Assembly (NCBI RefSeq): GCF_040196175.1
Contig: NZ_JBEFNF010000003.1
Location: 217,273-281,272, forward strand
Origin: Halospina sp040196175
GTDB lineage: Bacteria; Pseudomonadota; Gammaproteobacteria; Pseudomonadales; Oleiphilaceae
Length of the DNA stretch: 64,000 nucleotides
Reading direction: 5' to 3'
The translations under genes and the position numbers were made by a program. Positions 8,179-16,572 of the stretch are shown here, one piece after another. Under the pieces are notes generated by a model, which ran no database searches, was not told the origin of the DNA, and saw only the letters and a program-made list of their open reading frames with translations. How positions within the stretch are numbered: position 1 is the stretch's first letter; every line of letters starts with the position of its first letter.

Positions 8179-8786
8179 CACTGGGCCATCTCCCGGCTCT
8201 GGGCCACGGTCTCAGAACGGACCGGGCAGCCCAGAAGGTGGTCATTGACCATGCCCACCGCCTGCATAAAGGCGTAGCAGATGGTGGGGCCAACAAAGCG
8301 CAATCCCCGTTTCTTCAGGGCCCGGGACAGCGCCCGGGATTCGGCTGTTTCATCCGGGATCTCGTGCACATCGCGGAATTCGTTGATGATCGGTTGATGG
8401 TTCACAAACGACCACAGAAAGCGGCTGAAGTCCTCGCCTGCCTGTTCCATCGCCAGCAGGGCCTGGGCGTTACCGATAATCGCTTCTACCTTGCGGCGAT
8501 TGCGCACAATCCCGGGGTCGTTCAGAGCAGCCACGATTTGCTCCTCTCCCCAGGCGGCCAGTTGCTCTGGTTGGAACGCTTCAAACCGCTGGCGATAGCC
8601 TGATTGCTTGCGCAGGATCGTCAGCCAGCTCAGGCCCGCCTGCTGGCCGTCCAGACAGAGTTTCTCGAAGAGCTCATTGCGGCCGGTTATGGGTCGACCC
8701 CAGACATGGTCGTGGTATTCGATGTAATCGGGGGCGTCGCCACACCAGGGGCAGCGCCCGTCGCTGCGCGCCGCGACGTTTTTCAT
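8178..8786 (-). CDS. tag: DNA-3-methyladenine glycosylase I
   Basis: 202 residues, matching the usual Tag length of about 190. Removes 3-methyladenine from alkylated DNA. The N-terminus has RCPWCGDAPDYIEYHDHVWG, where a Cys and His25 correspond to zinc ligands, and the C-terminus has MVNDHLLGC with the second His/Cys pair. The recognition motif LSWLTILRKQSGYR is intact. The ATG overlaps the upstream stop (ATGA), and its own stop overlaps the first crcB start. Confidence 0.93.
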   Translation of the reverse strand: MKNVAARSDGRCPWCGDAPDYIEYHDHVWGRPITGRNELFEKLCLDGQQAGLSWLTILRKQSGYRQRFEAFQPEQLAAWGEEQIVAALNDPGIVRNRRKVEAIIGNAQALLAMEQAGEDFSRFLWSFVNHQPIINEFRDVHEIPDETAESRALSRALKKRGLRFVGPTICYAFMQAVGMVNDHLLGCPVRSETVAQSREMAQ

Positions 8787-9490
8787 TGGGCTGCTACCTC
8801 GTGAAAGTACCAGTGTGCTTCACAGCTCATGCCGTCATGCCACCACCCAGGCGTTGCGTCGCCCTGCCAGGCCACGCCAATCCGGTGGCTGTGAGCCGTG
8901 GTGGTGGCGAGACACCAGGTTGGGTCTGGCTGGTCCAGTATGAGTTGGTTTCTCAAAGGGTCGAACGTCAGTGCCTGCAGATGACCCGCCATACCCCTTG
9001 AGGTTGCCTTGATCCAGGCTTCCTTCAGGGTCCACAGCGTCAGGAAGGCATCCGCTGGCTGAGCTTGCGCCTGCAGCCAGTCGGTTTCTGGCGAGCTGAA
9101 CCAACGCCGCGCGAGTGCCTGCCAGGGCGGGCGGCGGTTCAGCGGTTCGGCATCCACACCAATGGCACCCTGATTGAACCCCAATAGAATTAGCGTATTG
9201 GTATGGCTGAGACTGCTCCGGAAGGCTGCGCCCCGGGGTGTGATGGCGCCCCGGGGCGCCAAGCGCGTGAAATCCGGGCAACTGAGTCCATGGGTGTGCG
9301 TGAAATGCAGTGCACCACGGCGCCATAGCTGCCGGGATGCCGCATAGGTGCCCCGGCGTCCGCGATCCGCCATTGAGGCCAAACGGGCCTGTTCGGCGGC
9401 GTTGAGGGGAAATTCCGGGCCGCCGTGAGGTGCCTCATGGACGCTGAAAAGCTGTGGGGCTGTTACGGTTGCAGGCGCTGAATCCGCCAT
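8783..9490 (-). CDS. 4'-phosphopantetheinyl transferase (Sfp/Gsp type)
   Basis: 235 residues. Transfers phosphopantetheine from CoA to carrier proteins. The two family signatures are present: IGVDAEPLNRR (magnesium-binding Asp/Glu) at about residues 109-119, and WTLKEAWIKA at about residues 152-161. The length fits the Sfp rather than the AcpS class. The start overlaps the end of pdxH by 28 bases. No polyketide or peptide synthetase lies nearby, so the target carrier protein is unknown. Confidence 0.87.
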   Translation of the reverse strand: MADSAPATVTAPQLFSVHEAPHGGPEFPLNAAEQARLASMADRGRRGTYAASRQLWRRGALHFTHTHGLSCPDFTRLAPRGAITPRGAAFRSSLSHTNTLILLGFNQGAIGVDAEPLNRRPPWQALARRWFSSPETDWLQAQAQPADAFLTLWTLKEAWIKATSRGMAGHLQALTFDPLRNQLILDQPDPTWCLATTTAHSHRIGVAWQGDATPGWWHDGMSCEAHWYFHEVAAQ

Positions 9491-10098
9491 TCATCTCCTA
9501 CCCGGCGATATTCAAAACGGTCATGGAGTCGGCTGGGCCGCCCCTGCCAGAACTCAATCCGCTCCGGGATCACCCGATAGCCGCCCCAGAAATCCGGGAG
9601 CGGAATGCGGCCCTGGCGGAAACGCTCTCTCATGCTCTGAAGCTTCGCCTCCAGAGCCTGGCGGGACTCGATAACCGCGCTTTGCTGGGAGACCCAGGCG
9701 CCCAGTTGGCTGCCTTCCGGGCGTGAGGTGAAGTACCGCAGCGATTCCTGGCGGCTTACTTTTGCAACATGCCCTTCAATGGTGACCTGGCGGTTCAGGG
9801 GAACCCAGGGAAACAGCATGGCTGCGCGCGGATTGGCCGCCAGTGCCTTCGCTTTGCGACTGCCGTAGTTGGTATAGAACACGAAGCCGTCGCTATCAAA
9901 GTACTTGAGCAGGACTGTGCGGGCACTCGGCCAGCCTTCGGCATCCGCAGTTGCCAGAGTCAGGGCGTTGGGGTCCTCAATACCGGCGTTCTGAGCCTGA
10001 TTGAACCAGTGCTCGAACTGGCGGAAGGGACTATCATCCAGCTGATCCTGTTCCAGTCCCTCGCTTTCAAAGTCCCGGCGCATATCGCCAATGTCCAC
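9463..10098 (-). CDS. pdxH: Pyridoxamine 5'-phosphate oxidase
   Basis: 211 residues. FMN-dependent enzyme making pyridoxal 5'-phosphate from pyridoxine or pyridoxamine phosphate. The sequence contains the FMN and substrate motifs ARTVLLKYFDSDGFVFYTNY, SRKAKALAANPRAAMLFPW, and the C-terminal signature PDFWGGYRVIPERIEFWQG followed by RLHDRFEY. Full length compared with other PdxH proteins. First gene of the minus-strand run down to crcB. Confidence 0.95.
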   Translation of the reverse strand: MDIGDMRRDFESEGLEQDQLDDSPFRQFEHWFNQAQNAGIEDPNALTLATADAEGWPSARTVLLKYFDSDGFVFYTNYGSRKAKALAANPRAAMLFPWVPLNRQVTIEGHVAKVSRQESLRYFTSRPEGSQLGAWVSQQSAVIESRQALEAKLQSMRERFRQGRIPLPDFWGGYRVIPERIEFWQGRPSRLHDRFEYRRVGDEWRIQRLQP

Positions 10099-10149
10099 GG
10101 CTTACCTCCTCGCTTACCCGAGCCGAACACTAACATGTTCCGGCCTTCG

Positions 10150-10180
10150 TTGCCCGGCGCCTGCTCCATGTCCGTATAAT
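10150..10180 (+). promoter_or_regulatory. Promoter candidate for yfbR
   Basis: A consensus -10 TATAAT at 10175-10180 with TTGCCC at 10150-10155, 19 bases apart. The start codon of yfbR is at 10224. Spacing is slightly long, so the -35 assignment is tentative. Confidence 0.4.
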
Positions 10181-10223
10181 GCTGTCATTGTAATCAACCA
10201 CCGCCAACTGGAGTGATCTGATC

Positions 10224-10823
10224 ATGGGACGCCGTACCAGTCCTTTCTTCGCCTACCTTGGCCGCCTGCGCTGGATCCGACGCTGGGGGCTGATGCGCAA
10301 CGCCATCGAAGAGGATGTGGCAACCCACTCCTGGGAGGTGTCGGTGCTGGCGCACGCTTTGGCAACCATCCGCAATACACATTATGACGGTGACGTGAAT
10401 GCGGATGCCATTGCCGCCACTGCGCTCTATCACGATGCGTCCGAGGTGATCACCGGCGACATGCCCACACCGGTCAAGTATTACTCCAGCGTCATGCGTG
10501 AGGCCTTTGCCGACGTGGAGCACCGCGCCCAGCAGGAGCTTCTGGATCTTCTGCCGGAGACGCTGCGCCCGGCGTTGGCACCCTATCTGCAGGAAAGTGG
10601 TTGGGACGAAGGTACTGCGGAGCTGATCAAGGCTTCAGACCGGCTGGCGGCACTGCTCAAGTGCGAGGCGGAACTGCGCGCAGGGAACCGGGAATTTGAG
10701 CAGGCAGCGCAGCAGATCCGGTCACGGCTTGAGGCCGAGCAACTGCCTGAAGTGGCGTATTTTCTGGAGGTGTTTGCGCCGGACTATGGCGCCAGCCTGG
10801 ATTATCTGCTCGAGCGCCAGTAG
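10224..10823 (+). CDS. yfbR: HD-domain 5'-deoxynucleotidase (YfbR type)
   Basis: 199 residues, the same size as E. coli YfbR. Dephosphorylates deoxynucleoside 5'-monophosphates. Metal-binding HD residues are visible: THSWEVSVLAHAL (His at about 34), ALYHDASEVITGD (His-Asp pair at about 72-73) and LIKASDRLAALLKC (Asp). The start is MGRRTSPFFAYLGRLRWIRR, as in the family. The 3' end overlaps the convergent L,D-transpeptidase gene by 22 bases. Confidence 0.92.
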   Translation: MGRRTSPFFAYLGRLRWIRRWGLMRNAIEEDVATHSWEVSVLAHALATIRNTHYDGDVNADAIAATALYHDASEVITGDMPTPVKYYSSVMREAFADVEHRAQQELLDLLPETLRPALAPYLQESGWDEGTAELIKASDRLAALLKCEAELRAGNREFEQAAQQIRSRLEAEQLPEVAYFLEVFAPDYGASLDYLLERQ

Positions 10824-11773
10824 CGCCAGCCCGGGGCTTTGCCCAGGACCATGCCAACCCGAACAGCTAGGCCGCTGGCCTGTTCAACGGCGTTCTCTAC
10901 CCGTCCACGGTAGATCTCGACACCGTTTTCCCGTTCCCGGATTCGGCTCAGCACCTTTTCGGCTTCCCGCCACAGCCGATCGTGATCCGCCTTGCTGAGC
11001 GATTCTTGCTGTCCGTGGACCTGCAGCCAGATGGTGTTGCCCTGAACGCCCGCTTTCACTGGCTCCTTCACAATGCGGACCTCACTGCCTTTGGGCGTGG
11101 CCCATACCAGTTGCTCGATGTCGTCATTGAACATCCGGATGCAGCCATGGCTTACACGCTGACCCACGCCGAAGCGTTTGTTGGTGCCGTGGATCAGGTA
11201 CCCGTCTTCCTCAAGCTGCAGCGCAAAGGGCCCAAGTGGGTTCGAGGGACCGGGGGGGATCTCCGCAGGAAGCCGCTTTCCTTCCTCAGCCGCTTCCTTA
11301 CGGATGGATTCCGGAGGATACCAGGCTGGCGATTCAAGGCGCATGCGCACACTGGTGTTAGTCAGTGGCGAGGGCGTACTGGCGTTGCCGATGCCCACCG
11401 GATAGGTAGCAACCTTGCCCTCGCGGAAGTGATAGAGCCGGAATTCAGCCAGATTGATGACAATATCGTCATGCGGGCCAGACGGCAGCACGCGCCGCGA
11501 GGGCAGTCTTATGCGGGTGCCGTCACCCGGCAGCCAGGGATCGACGTCGGGGTTGGCACGGACCATTTCCAGAAAGCCGAAACCGAGCGTCTCGCCGATA
11601 TCGGCAAAGGTATCTTCGTAGACGGTGGTGGTCCAAGTGGGGTCACCGACGATGGCTTGGCCGGGTTGCCATTCATGCACCTGATCACCGGCCGCCACGG
11701 CAGCAGCCACCGCCCACAGGCAGAGGGCGATCAGGGGTCGGGCGGCGCTATTGCTTTTCGTCTGGGGCAGCAA
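10802..11773 (-). CDS. L,D-transpeptidase (YkuD domain), exported
   Basis: About 323 residues if the TTG at 11773 is the start; no good ATG exists at the right place, so the start is uncertain, and the frame is open further upstream inside marR. A hydrophobic signal segment (ARPLIALCLWAVAAAVAAG) comes first. A LysM-like stretch follows (DIGETLGFGFLEMVRANPDV), then the YkuD catalytic domain with IHGTNKRFGVGQRVSHGCIR, where the Cys is the nucleophile. The C-terminal tail is a charged helix (ADHDRLWREAEKVLSRIRER). Such enzymes make 3-3 peptidoglycan crosslinks or anchor lipoproteins in the periplasm. Probably co-transcribed with marR. Confidence 0.85.
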   Translation of the reverse strand: MLPQTKSNSAARPLIALCLWAVAAAVAAGDQVHEWQPGQAIVGDPTWTTTVYEDTFADIGETLGFGFLEMVRANPDVDPWLPGDGTRIRLPSRRVLPSGPHDDIVINLAEFRLYHFREGKVATYPVGIGNASTPSPLTNTSVRMRLESPAWYPPESIRKEAAEEGKRLPAEIPPGPSNPLGPFALQLEEDGYLIHGTNKRFGVGQRVSHGCIRMFNDDIEQLVWATPKGSEVRIVKEPVKAGVQGNTIWLQVHGQQESLSKADHDRLWREAEKVLSRIRERENGVEIYRGRVENAVEQASGLAVRVGMVLGKAPGWRYWRSSR

Positions 11774-12263
11774 GATCCTGATGATCCGTACTCGTGGCTT
11801 CGGCGTTGGCCAGGATGCGGTTAAACACACTCTGGCATGTTGCCAGCTCGTCTTCACTGATGCCACTGAGAAGCTGCTCGCGCAGTCCTTCCGCACGTTC
11901 ATCCAGCTTTTTGATGAAGGATTCACCATGCTCGGTCAGGTGCAGGCGGCGGGCCCGCCGATCCTGCTCACAGGGGCGACGCTCGATCAGCTGCTGAGTT
12001 TCAAGGTTATCGAGCAGTCGCACCAGTGTGGGATTCTCAATTGACATCAGTTCCGCCAGTTCACGCTGGGTGACGCCTTCACCACCACGGTGGAGAGCGA
12101 CCATGGTGCTCCAGCGCGCCTGGGTAACGCCGAGATCCCTGAGGCGCTCGTCGAGCAGTTTGCGCCAGCGACGTGCGATGCGGGCGACACTGAATGGGAA
12201 CTGGCGCCGGTTCGTATTGTCCGAACTCTGCTCGGCCTGCCTGCCTGCAATCCTACCATCCAT
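11748..12263 (-). CDS. MarR/SlyA family transcriptional regulator
   Basis: 171 residues. A winged-helix domain covers about residues 25-150: IARRWRKLLDERLRDLGVTQ, then the recognition region GVTQRELAELMSIENPTLVR and the wing with ERRPCEQDRRARRLHLTEHG. It resembles SlyA-type members more than MarR itself. The last ten residues are Asp/Glu/Gln-rich, and the 3' end overlaps the L,D-transpeptidase gene. It may regulate itself through the inverted repeat upstream, which I infer only from position. Confidence 0.87.
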   Translation of the reverse strand: MDGRIAGRQAEQSSDNTNRRQFPFSVARIARRWRKLLDERLRDLGVTQARWSTMVALHRGGEGVTQRELAELMSIENPTLVRLLDNLETQQLIERRPCEQDRRARRLHLTEHGESFIKKLDERAEGLREQLLSGISEDELATCQSVFNRILANAEATSTDHQDLAAPDEKQ

Positions 12264-12314
12264 TGCTTTGCCTGCTATTTATTGCGGGGGGGTCTGATGC
12301 CCCATCTGAAACGA

Positions 12315-12348
12315 TTGTGGTTTCGCGGAGCAAGATCCGCAACCACAA
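12315..12348. promoter_or_regulatory. Long inverted repeat between marR and exeM
   Basis: Left arm TTGTGGTTTCGCGGA (12315-12329) and right arm TCCGCAACCACAA (12336-12348) are complementary except for two extra bases in the left arm. The repeat lies between the divergent MarR-type regulator and the exported nuclease gene, so it may be an operator; a hairpin in the nuclease leader is the alternative. Confidence 0.5.
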
Positions 12349-12435
12349 CCCCGTGAAACGTTCTGTTAGTCTAATGCGGGAAAATGGCTTCACCCATAGG
12401 GGTTGTCCACAGGTTTCAGGGGAGAGAACGGGTTG

Positions 12436-14253
12436 ATGCACAACCTCAGAGGGGTGCCGGCATGGCTGGTGTTTCTGGCTATCGGACTCTGGTTCGGCCT
12501 CAGCTATTGGTTCTGGCCATTGCCCGCTGCGGGTGAAGCCGGCTGTTACGGTAACGTAACGGCTGTTGAGCGCATTCAGGGTTCCGGCGCGGTTACACCG
12601 CTGGATGGGCGCACTGTGCTCACTCAAGGCGTGGTTACAGCCGATTTTACCGGGCGTGAGGCCCTGGGTGGTTTTTTCATCCAGCAGCAACAAGCGTCGG
12701 CCAGTCAGGCCTCCCGGGGGCTTTTCGTCTATGCCCCGGGTGCGGATGTATCGCCGGGAGAGCAGCTGCGGGTGCGTGGTGAGGCCGGTGAGCACCATGG
12801 TATGACCCAGCTTTCCAGTGCCCGTATTGAAGCACGATGCGCTAAGCTGGGGCTGCCGGAACCGCGCCCCCTGGCGCTTCCTGTGGATGCTGAACAGAAG
12901 GAGGCGCTCGAGGGCATGCGGGTGCAGCTGATGGACAGTGCGACCGTTACCGGCCTCTATGATCTGGCTCGCTATGGGGTGGTTTCGCTGGCTGACAGGC
13001 GTCTCTTCCAGCCCACGCAGATTGCGGCACCCGGTGAGGCAGCGCGTAATGTCGCTGAGCGCAACCAGGCGCGTCGTCTGCTTCTGGATGATGGCAGCCG
13101 GCGCCAGTTCCCCGGGCTGGCGGACTGGGTGGAGCGTCACTACGAAGCCGGCCGGCGTTTGCGGGTGGGCAATGCCCTCAGCGGGGTGAAGGGTATACTT
13201 GATTACCGCTATGACGACTGGCGACTGCAGCCCACGACAGCACCGGCGGTTGAGGTCCTGAATCCAGCGCCAGATCCTTTAGAGCGGCCCGGCGAGGGCC
13301 TGGTTCGGGTTGCGGGGTTCAACCTGCAAAACTACTTCAATGGCGATGGTCGGGGTGGCGGCTTCCCCACCGCGCGCGGCGCGCAAACGGCTGATGCCTG
13401 GCGGGCACAGCACCAGCGCTTGGTAGCGGCGCTGGACAGCCTCGCGGCGGACATCGTCGGGCTGGTGGAGCTGGAAAATGATGGGACCGGGCAGCACAGC
13501 GCCATTGCATCGCTAGTGGCGGATCTGGAAGGCAACTGGGATTATGCCCAGCTGAAGCGTCGTCCCGGCGACGATGCCATCGCCGTGGGCCTTGCCTGGC
13601 GCCGTGATCGGGTTGTGCCCGTGGGAGAACCAGAGGTGTTGTTGTCACCGCCTTTCAATCACGGCAGTCGGCCACCAGTGGCCCAGCGGTTCCGGCATCA
13701 GGGGTCCGGAACCGTTTTTCTGGTGGTGGTGAATCACTTCAAGAGCAAACGCTGTGGCGGTGCCAAGGGCGCTAACGCGGCTCAGGGTAACGGCGAGGGC
13801 TGCTGGAGTGCCCACCGGAATGCGGCAACCCGCCGCCTGCTGCAATGGCTGGATCGTCTCACCGGGACTATGGAGACCCGGAACGTTCTGCTCGTTGGTG
13901 ATCTGAACGCTTACGCTATGGAGACGCCGCTATCGCTGCTCCGGCAGGCCGGTTACCGCAACGGACTCAATGGTCGCCATGAACGCCCGGCCAGCAGCTA
14001 CATCTATCGCGCAGCATCCGGGACACTGGACTACATTCTACTGTCAGAGGCATTAGATCGTAGCGTGGAGGCAGCGGGCATTCACGCGATCAACGCCGAT
14101 GAATCATCGCTGCTCCACTACAGTGCTCAAACACGCGAGCGATTACCGGAATCACTGACCGTTTCCGGTCAGGCACCCTGGCGAGCCTCGGATCATGATC
14201 CCACCTGGGTGGATTTCCGGCCCGCGCTTATGAAGGCCAGAAGCACCAAGTGA
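12436..14253 (+). CDS. Exported endonuclease/exonuclease/phosphatase-fold nuclease (ExeM/NucH type)
   Basis: 605 residues from the ATG at 12436, which follows a GGGGAGAG site. An N-terminal hydrophobic signal or anchor (VPAWLVFLAIGLWFGLSYWF) precedes an OB-fold-like region (GVVTADFTGREALGGFFIQQ). The nuclease core runs from about residue 290: VRVAGFNLQNYFNGDG, VGLVELENDG, VFLVVVNHFKSKRCGG, LLVGDLNAYAMETPL and the final SDHDPTWVDF, giving the Glu, Asp, Asn and His residues of the fold. Relatives digest extracellular DNA and release nutrients or remodel biofilm. No C-terminal rhombosortase or LPXTG-like tail is seen, unlike some ExeM proteins. Confidence 0.88.
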   Translation: MHNLRGVPAWLVFLAIGLWFGLSYWFWPLPAAGEAGCYGNVTAVERIQGSGAVTPLDGRTVLTQGVVTADFTGREALGGFFIQQQQASASQASRGLFVYAPGADVSPGEQLRVRGEAGEHHGMTQLSSARIEARCAKLGLPEPRPLALPVDAEQKEALEGMRVQLMDSATVTGLYDLARYGVVSLADRRLFQPTQIAAPGEAARNVAERNQARRLLLDDGSRRQFPGLADWVERHYEAGRRLRVGNALSGVKGILDYRYDDWRLQPTTAPAVEVLNPAPDPLERPGEGLVRVAGFNLQNYFNGDGRGGGFPTARGAQTADAWRAQHQRLVAALDSLAADIVGLVELENDGTGQHSAIASLVADLEGNWDYAQLKRRPGDDAIAVGLAWRRDRVVPVGEPEVLLSPPFNHGSRPPVAQRFRHQGSGTVFLVVVNHFKSKRCGGAKGANAAQGNGEGCWSAHRNAATRRLLQWLDRLTGTMETRNVLLVGDLNAYAMETPLSLLRQAGYRNGLNGRHERPASSYIYRAASGTLDYILLSEALDRSVEAAGIHAINADESSLLHYSAQTRERLPESLTVSGQAPWRASDHDPTWVDFRPALMKARSTK

Positions 14254-14796
14254 TCAGGGCTGAGGCGGGTACTGCTCGAACATGGCCTCAATAACCCGAT
14301 CAATCAGCCTGGTGCGATCCTCACGGTCCTGGGATTCACTCAGGTTGCGGCGGGCACGGCCTTCCCAGACGATCTGCTCAATGGTTGGGTCAACCATTTC
14401 CACCACCAGCTGGCCTTCGCGTATCTCGCGGGTTTGAACCGGGGAGTGCGCCATCCCGAAGGTGAAGGGGCTGCGTCCGAACCCGAACCCAAAGCCAACG
14501 CTGGGTCCTCGGGATTCGGTCCGCACTTCATCCTCAATGCGGTAGCGCACCAGAACGTCCGGATCGCTGTCGGCCCTGGTGAATCCGTCGCCTGCCAGTG
14601 CCTTTTCCAGAGCTCGTTCAATACGCGCGGCATCCAGTCCCTGAACGGCATCCTCACCACCGCGCTTGGCGAACTGATAGGTGCTGTAGCGGTCGAATCC
14701 GGCGCTGCTGTCGTAATCCGTAGCCGCGTAACGCGCACAGCCGGAAACCAGCGCCAGCATCAGAGCCAGTGTGGCCGTCTTGAGTAAAGTAGCCAT
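14254..14796 (-). CDS. DUF4136 lipoprotein
   Basis: 180 residues. The N-terminus MATLLKTATLALMLALVSGC is a lipoprotein signal with Cys20 as the lipidation site. The rest fits DUF4136: YDSSAGFDRYSTYQF, a basic-acidic helix with DAARIERALEKALAGDGF, DPDVLVRYRIEDEV, a glycine/phenylalanine-rich linker (VGFGFGFGRSPFTFG) and IVWEGRARRNL near the end. Likely an envelope lipoprotein of unknown role. Convergent with exeM, whose stop abuts it. Confidence 0.85.
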   Translation of the reverse strand: MATLLKTATLALMLALVSGCARYAATDYDSSAGFDRYSTYQFAKRGGEDAVQGLDAARIERALEKALAGDGFTRADSDPDVLVRYRIEDEVRTESRGPSVGFGFGFGRSPFTFGMAHSPVQTREIREGQLVVEMVDPTIEQIVWEGRARRNLSESQDREDRTRLIDRVIEAMFEQYPPQP

Positions 14797-14831
14797 TGGT
14801 TGAGCCTCTCATCAATAATTCCATGAATCCC

Positions 14832-16418
14832 TTAAGTGTTATCGTCCTGGCCGGATCGGAACCGGTCCACCAGCACGTGAAGATCTTCTGCGAGCGTTTC
14901 CACGCCGGAGCTGACGTCCGCGTTCTGATCCGCTTCGCCGCTGGTCTGATCCGCCAGTTCCGCGATCCGGGTGATCTGTTGGTTGATCTGGTCCGCGACC
15001 TGGCTCTGTTCTTCCACAGCTGAGGCCATCTGCATGGTCTGGGAGGCAATGGTATCGATATAACCGGCTACCTCCTGGACCTTGTGCTCGGTCTCCTGGA
15101 CCGTGTTCAGCCCTGTCTGGGCCATACTGCGACTGTTTTCCGTGGCATCCAGAGACGCCTGGACCTGTTGTTTGAAATTCTCAATGATCTGGTGGATACG
15201 ATCCGTGGACTCGCGGGTGCGCTTGGCCAGATTGCGCACCTCATCCGCCACTACCGCGAAGCCGCGCCCGGTCTCGCCCGCCCGTGCCGCCTCAATGGCG
15301 GCGTTCAGCGCCAGCAGGTTGGTCTGGTCGGCAATATCCGTGATCAGCTGGGCCGCGGAGCCGATTTCGTCGGTGGCCTCGCCGAGCTGGTTCACCGTCT
15401 GCGCCACATGATCAACACTGCCCGTCAGTTCCTCGATAGCGCGGGAATTATCACTCGCGATACGCGTGATCTCACTGGTGGCCGTGTTTGCCTCATCAGC
15501 CTGTTGCGCGGCCTGGCCAACGCTCTGGGAGACCTCGCTGATCGATGCGGTCATCTCGTTGATCGCTGAAGCGGTCTGGTCCGTCTCAGAGCGCTGGTTG
15601 CGGATCTGGTCACGGCTGGTCTGCATCAGCTGGTGCCCCTGGGCAGCCTTGGCGGAAAGCTGCCCGGCCAGGTTCTCCATGCGTTCAAGAACCGTAACCA
15701 GCCTGGCCTTCTCACTGATGATCAGCATGTCGAGCTCGCGCAGGCCGCTGCTGCGGGGCGAGTAGGTGGTGGCCACCAGCGGATCGGCAAAGGCATCCGG
15801 ACGCAGCGCCAGCGCCTCATTCAGATGGGCCTGCAGCCGCTGGCGGTTCCAGACCGCACCAGTCGCAAGCCCCCCGACGGTGGTGCCAGCCATGACGCCC
15901 GGCCCGAACCCGAGTGCCAGAGGGACGAGTGCGGCACCGGCGACCAGCGCCAGAGGCAGGTTCTGCATGACAAAGGCACCCGTTTCGAGGCTTAAAGGTG
16001 CGGCACGTTTGCCAGCATTGAGCCGGGCGTAGACTCGGTTGGCCCGGTCTACCCATTCACGCTTGGGTTTGGCGCGTACGGACTCATACCCGGTGATGCG
16101 GCCATTCCGGCGTATTGGGGTGACATAGGCACTGACCCAATAGAAGTCGCCATTCTTACAGCGATTCTTTACCAGCCCCATCCAGGGCTTGCCCGCCTTG
16201 AGATGGTTCCACATGTGCTCAAAAATCGTCGGCGGCATGTCCGGATGCCGGATCAGATTGTGCGGCTGGTCGATGAGTTCGTCTTCCCGGAAGCCGCTGA
16301 CTTCCACAAACGCATCGTTGACGTACTTGATCACGCCCCGCTCATTGGTGGAGGAGATCAGAGGCCGGTCGTCCCGTACCGGTACTTCTCTGTCGGTGAC
16401 TGGGAGATTCTGCCGCAT
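14832..16418 (-). CDS. Aer-like methyl-accepting chemotaxis protein with PAS sensor
   Basis: 528 residues from the ATG at 16418 (MRQNLPVTDREVPVRDDRPL); an upstream in-frame start adds an unrelated leader. The PAS domain covers about residues 20-110 with GVIKYVNDAFVEVSGFREDE and the FAD-site-like HPDMPPTIFEHMWNHLKAGK. Two close hydrophobic segments follow (NLPLALVAGAALVPLALGFG and VMAGTTVGGLATGAV), without a periplasmic domain. The signalling hairpin contains ADQTNLLALNAAIEAARAGE. This is the layout of Aer redox/oxygen receptors. No che genes are adjacent. Its stop is about 35 bases beyond the start of the DUF4136 gene on the same strand. Confidence 0.9.
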   Translation of the reverse strand: MRQNLPVTDREVPVRDDRPLISSTNERGVIKYVNDAFVEVSGFREDELIDQPHNLIRHPDMPPTIFEHMWNHLKAGKPWMGLVKNRCKNGDFYWVSAYVTPIRRNGRITGYESVRAKPKREWVDRANRVYARLNAGKRAAPLSLETGAFVMQNLPLALVAGAALVPLALGFGPGVMAGTTVGGLATGAVWNRQRLQAHLNEALALRPDAFADPLVATTYSPRSSGLRELDMLIISEKARLVTVLERMENLAGQLSAKAAQGHQLMQTSRDQIRNQRSETDQTASAINEMTASISEVSQSVGQAAQQADEANTATSEITRIASDNSRAIEELTGSVDHVAQTVNQLGEATDEIGSAAQLITDIADQTNLLALNAAIEAARAGETGRGFAVVADEVRNLAKRTRESTDRIHQIIENFKQQVQASLDATENSRSMAQTGLNTVQETEHKVQEVAGYIDTIASQTMQMASAVEEQSQVADQINQQITRIAELADQTSGEADQNADVSSGVETLAEDLHVLVDRFRSGQDDNT

Positions 16419-16572
16419 TCCGGAGCCCTGAAGTGGAATTTGATTTCCCTCAAGATAGCATGGAAATAGGCGTTTACCCATTGGGATTGCCCGTGACAGG
16501 GCTTTACCGGGCTGCTGGCTCAGGCATCATTGGACGCACGGGCAATGGGTTGGAATGCAATCAGGAGGTCAA

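Noticed and set aside
7409..8296. Fusion of unknown N-terminal part to CrcB
   Set aside because: Only the last 132 residues are CrcB-like; the upstream part overlaps the first crcB and tag in another frame. The ATG at 7807 with GGAGGA is the real start.
12405..12413. DnaA-box-like TTGTCCACA
   Set aside because: A single site with a mismatch to consensus and no cluster or AT-rich unwinding region; it lies in the leader of a nuclease gene, not an origin.
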